Source: Trichobilharzia szidati
Lineage: Eukaryota; Platyhelminthes; Trematoda; Strigeidida; Schistosomatidae
Length of the DNA stretch: 64,000 nucleotides
Assembly: GCA_944472155.2 (NCBI GenBank)
Contig: OX235272.1
Location: 9,036,354 to 9,100,353 of the forward strand
Direction: 5' to 3'
The notes beneath the pieces are model-generated. The model ran no database searches, had not been told where the DNA came from, and saw only the letters and a list, made by a program, of their open reading frames with translations. This document shows, piece after piece, positions 63,943 through 64,000 of this stretch (position 1 is the first letter of the stretch; each line of letters starts with the position of its first letter). The position numbers and the translations under genes are program-made.

Positions 63943-64000
63943 GGTATCGACGTTCGTCGGGCTCACCAGTTTAGACGGCTGTAGGTATCGACGTTCGCGA
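63943..64000 (+). repeat. Two GGTATCGACGTTCG copies at the window edge
   Basis: GGTATCGACGTTCG at 63943-63956 and GGTATCGACGTTCGCGA at 63984-64000, about 41 bp apart; a third copy of the 17-mer is at 37396-37412. Confidence 0.75.

Noticed and set aside
1..64000. CRISPR array, bacterial operon or phage genes
   Set aside because: No regular short repeats with unique spacers, no operon-like packing; all signs are of eukaryotic repeat DNA.

Overview
The window looks like repeat-rich nuclear DNA of a blood fluke (Schistosoma or a close relative). Three things point there. It is AT-rich, with very diverse non-LTR, Penelope-like (PLE), Ty3/gypsy and DNA transposon remains. It carries tRNA-derived SINEs with hammerhead-ribozyme-like segments, including a minus-strand segment at 34.07-34.13 kb close to the Schistosoma SM-alpha hammerhead. 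The transposase gene at 42.3-43.2 kb has a 32-nt GT-AG intron, a size seen in schistosome genes. I cannot name the species. I found no convincing host protein-coding gene: every long ORF is a piece of a mobile element or a chance reading frame.

Layout. 0-19 kb is a mosaic of 3' fragments of LINEs (three RTE/SR2-like families, called A, B and C here, and a CR1/jockey-like family), PLE reverse transcriptase and GIY-YIG fragments, and SINEs. 19-34 kb has a telomere-like tract, LINE C, several head-to-head SINE pairs, three SINE copies with clean target-site duplications (TSDs), and PLE pieces with hammerhead motifs. 34-37 kb is a LINE nested in a LINE with an 8-bp TSD. 38.3-39.9 kb is a nested inverted repeat made of PLE pseudo-LTRs (pLTRs). 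42.2-43.4 kb is a complete-looking Merlin (IS1016-type) DNA transposon inside a PLE pLTR, with an 8-bp TSD and an open transposase. 44-49.6 kb holds more LINEs, two LTR-like repeats and a decayed second Merlin. 50.4-51.8 kb is the 3' end of a Ty3/gypsy element with its LTR. 52.5-59.15 kb is a decayed R2-clade retrotransposon (zinc finger, Myb, RT, CCHC, restriction-like endonuclease) split by about 2.7 kb that carries a CACTA-like transposase remnant. 60.2-60.8 kb is a degenerate ~178-bp tandem repeat. 61.3-63.9 kb is a pair of 632-bp inverted repeats that look identical, around 1.35 kb of unknown DNA.

How the parts work together. The nesting gives relative ages: LINE B entered LINE A, Merlin entered a PLE pLTR, SINE3 entered a CR1-like LINE, SINE2 copies entered older repeats, and the CACTA-like piece entered the R2 element. 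Almost everything is dead. The Merlin copy is the one element whose ends, TSD and spliced reading frame all look intact. The SINEs depend on reverse transcriptase supplied in trans, which the LINEs or PLEs could provide, but the window does not show which. Family letters (LINE A/B/C; SINE-alpha, 2, 3, 4) are my own labels.
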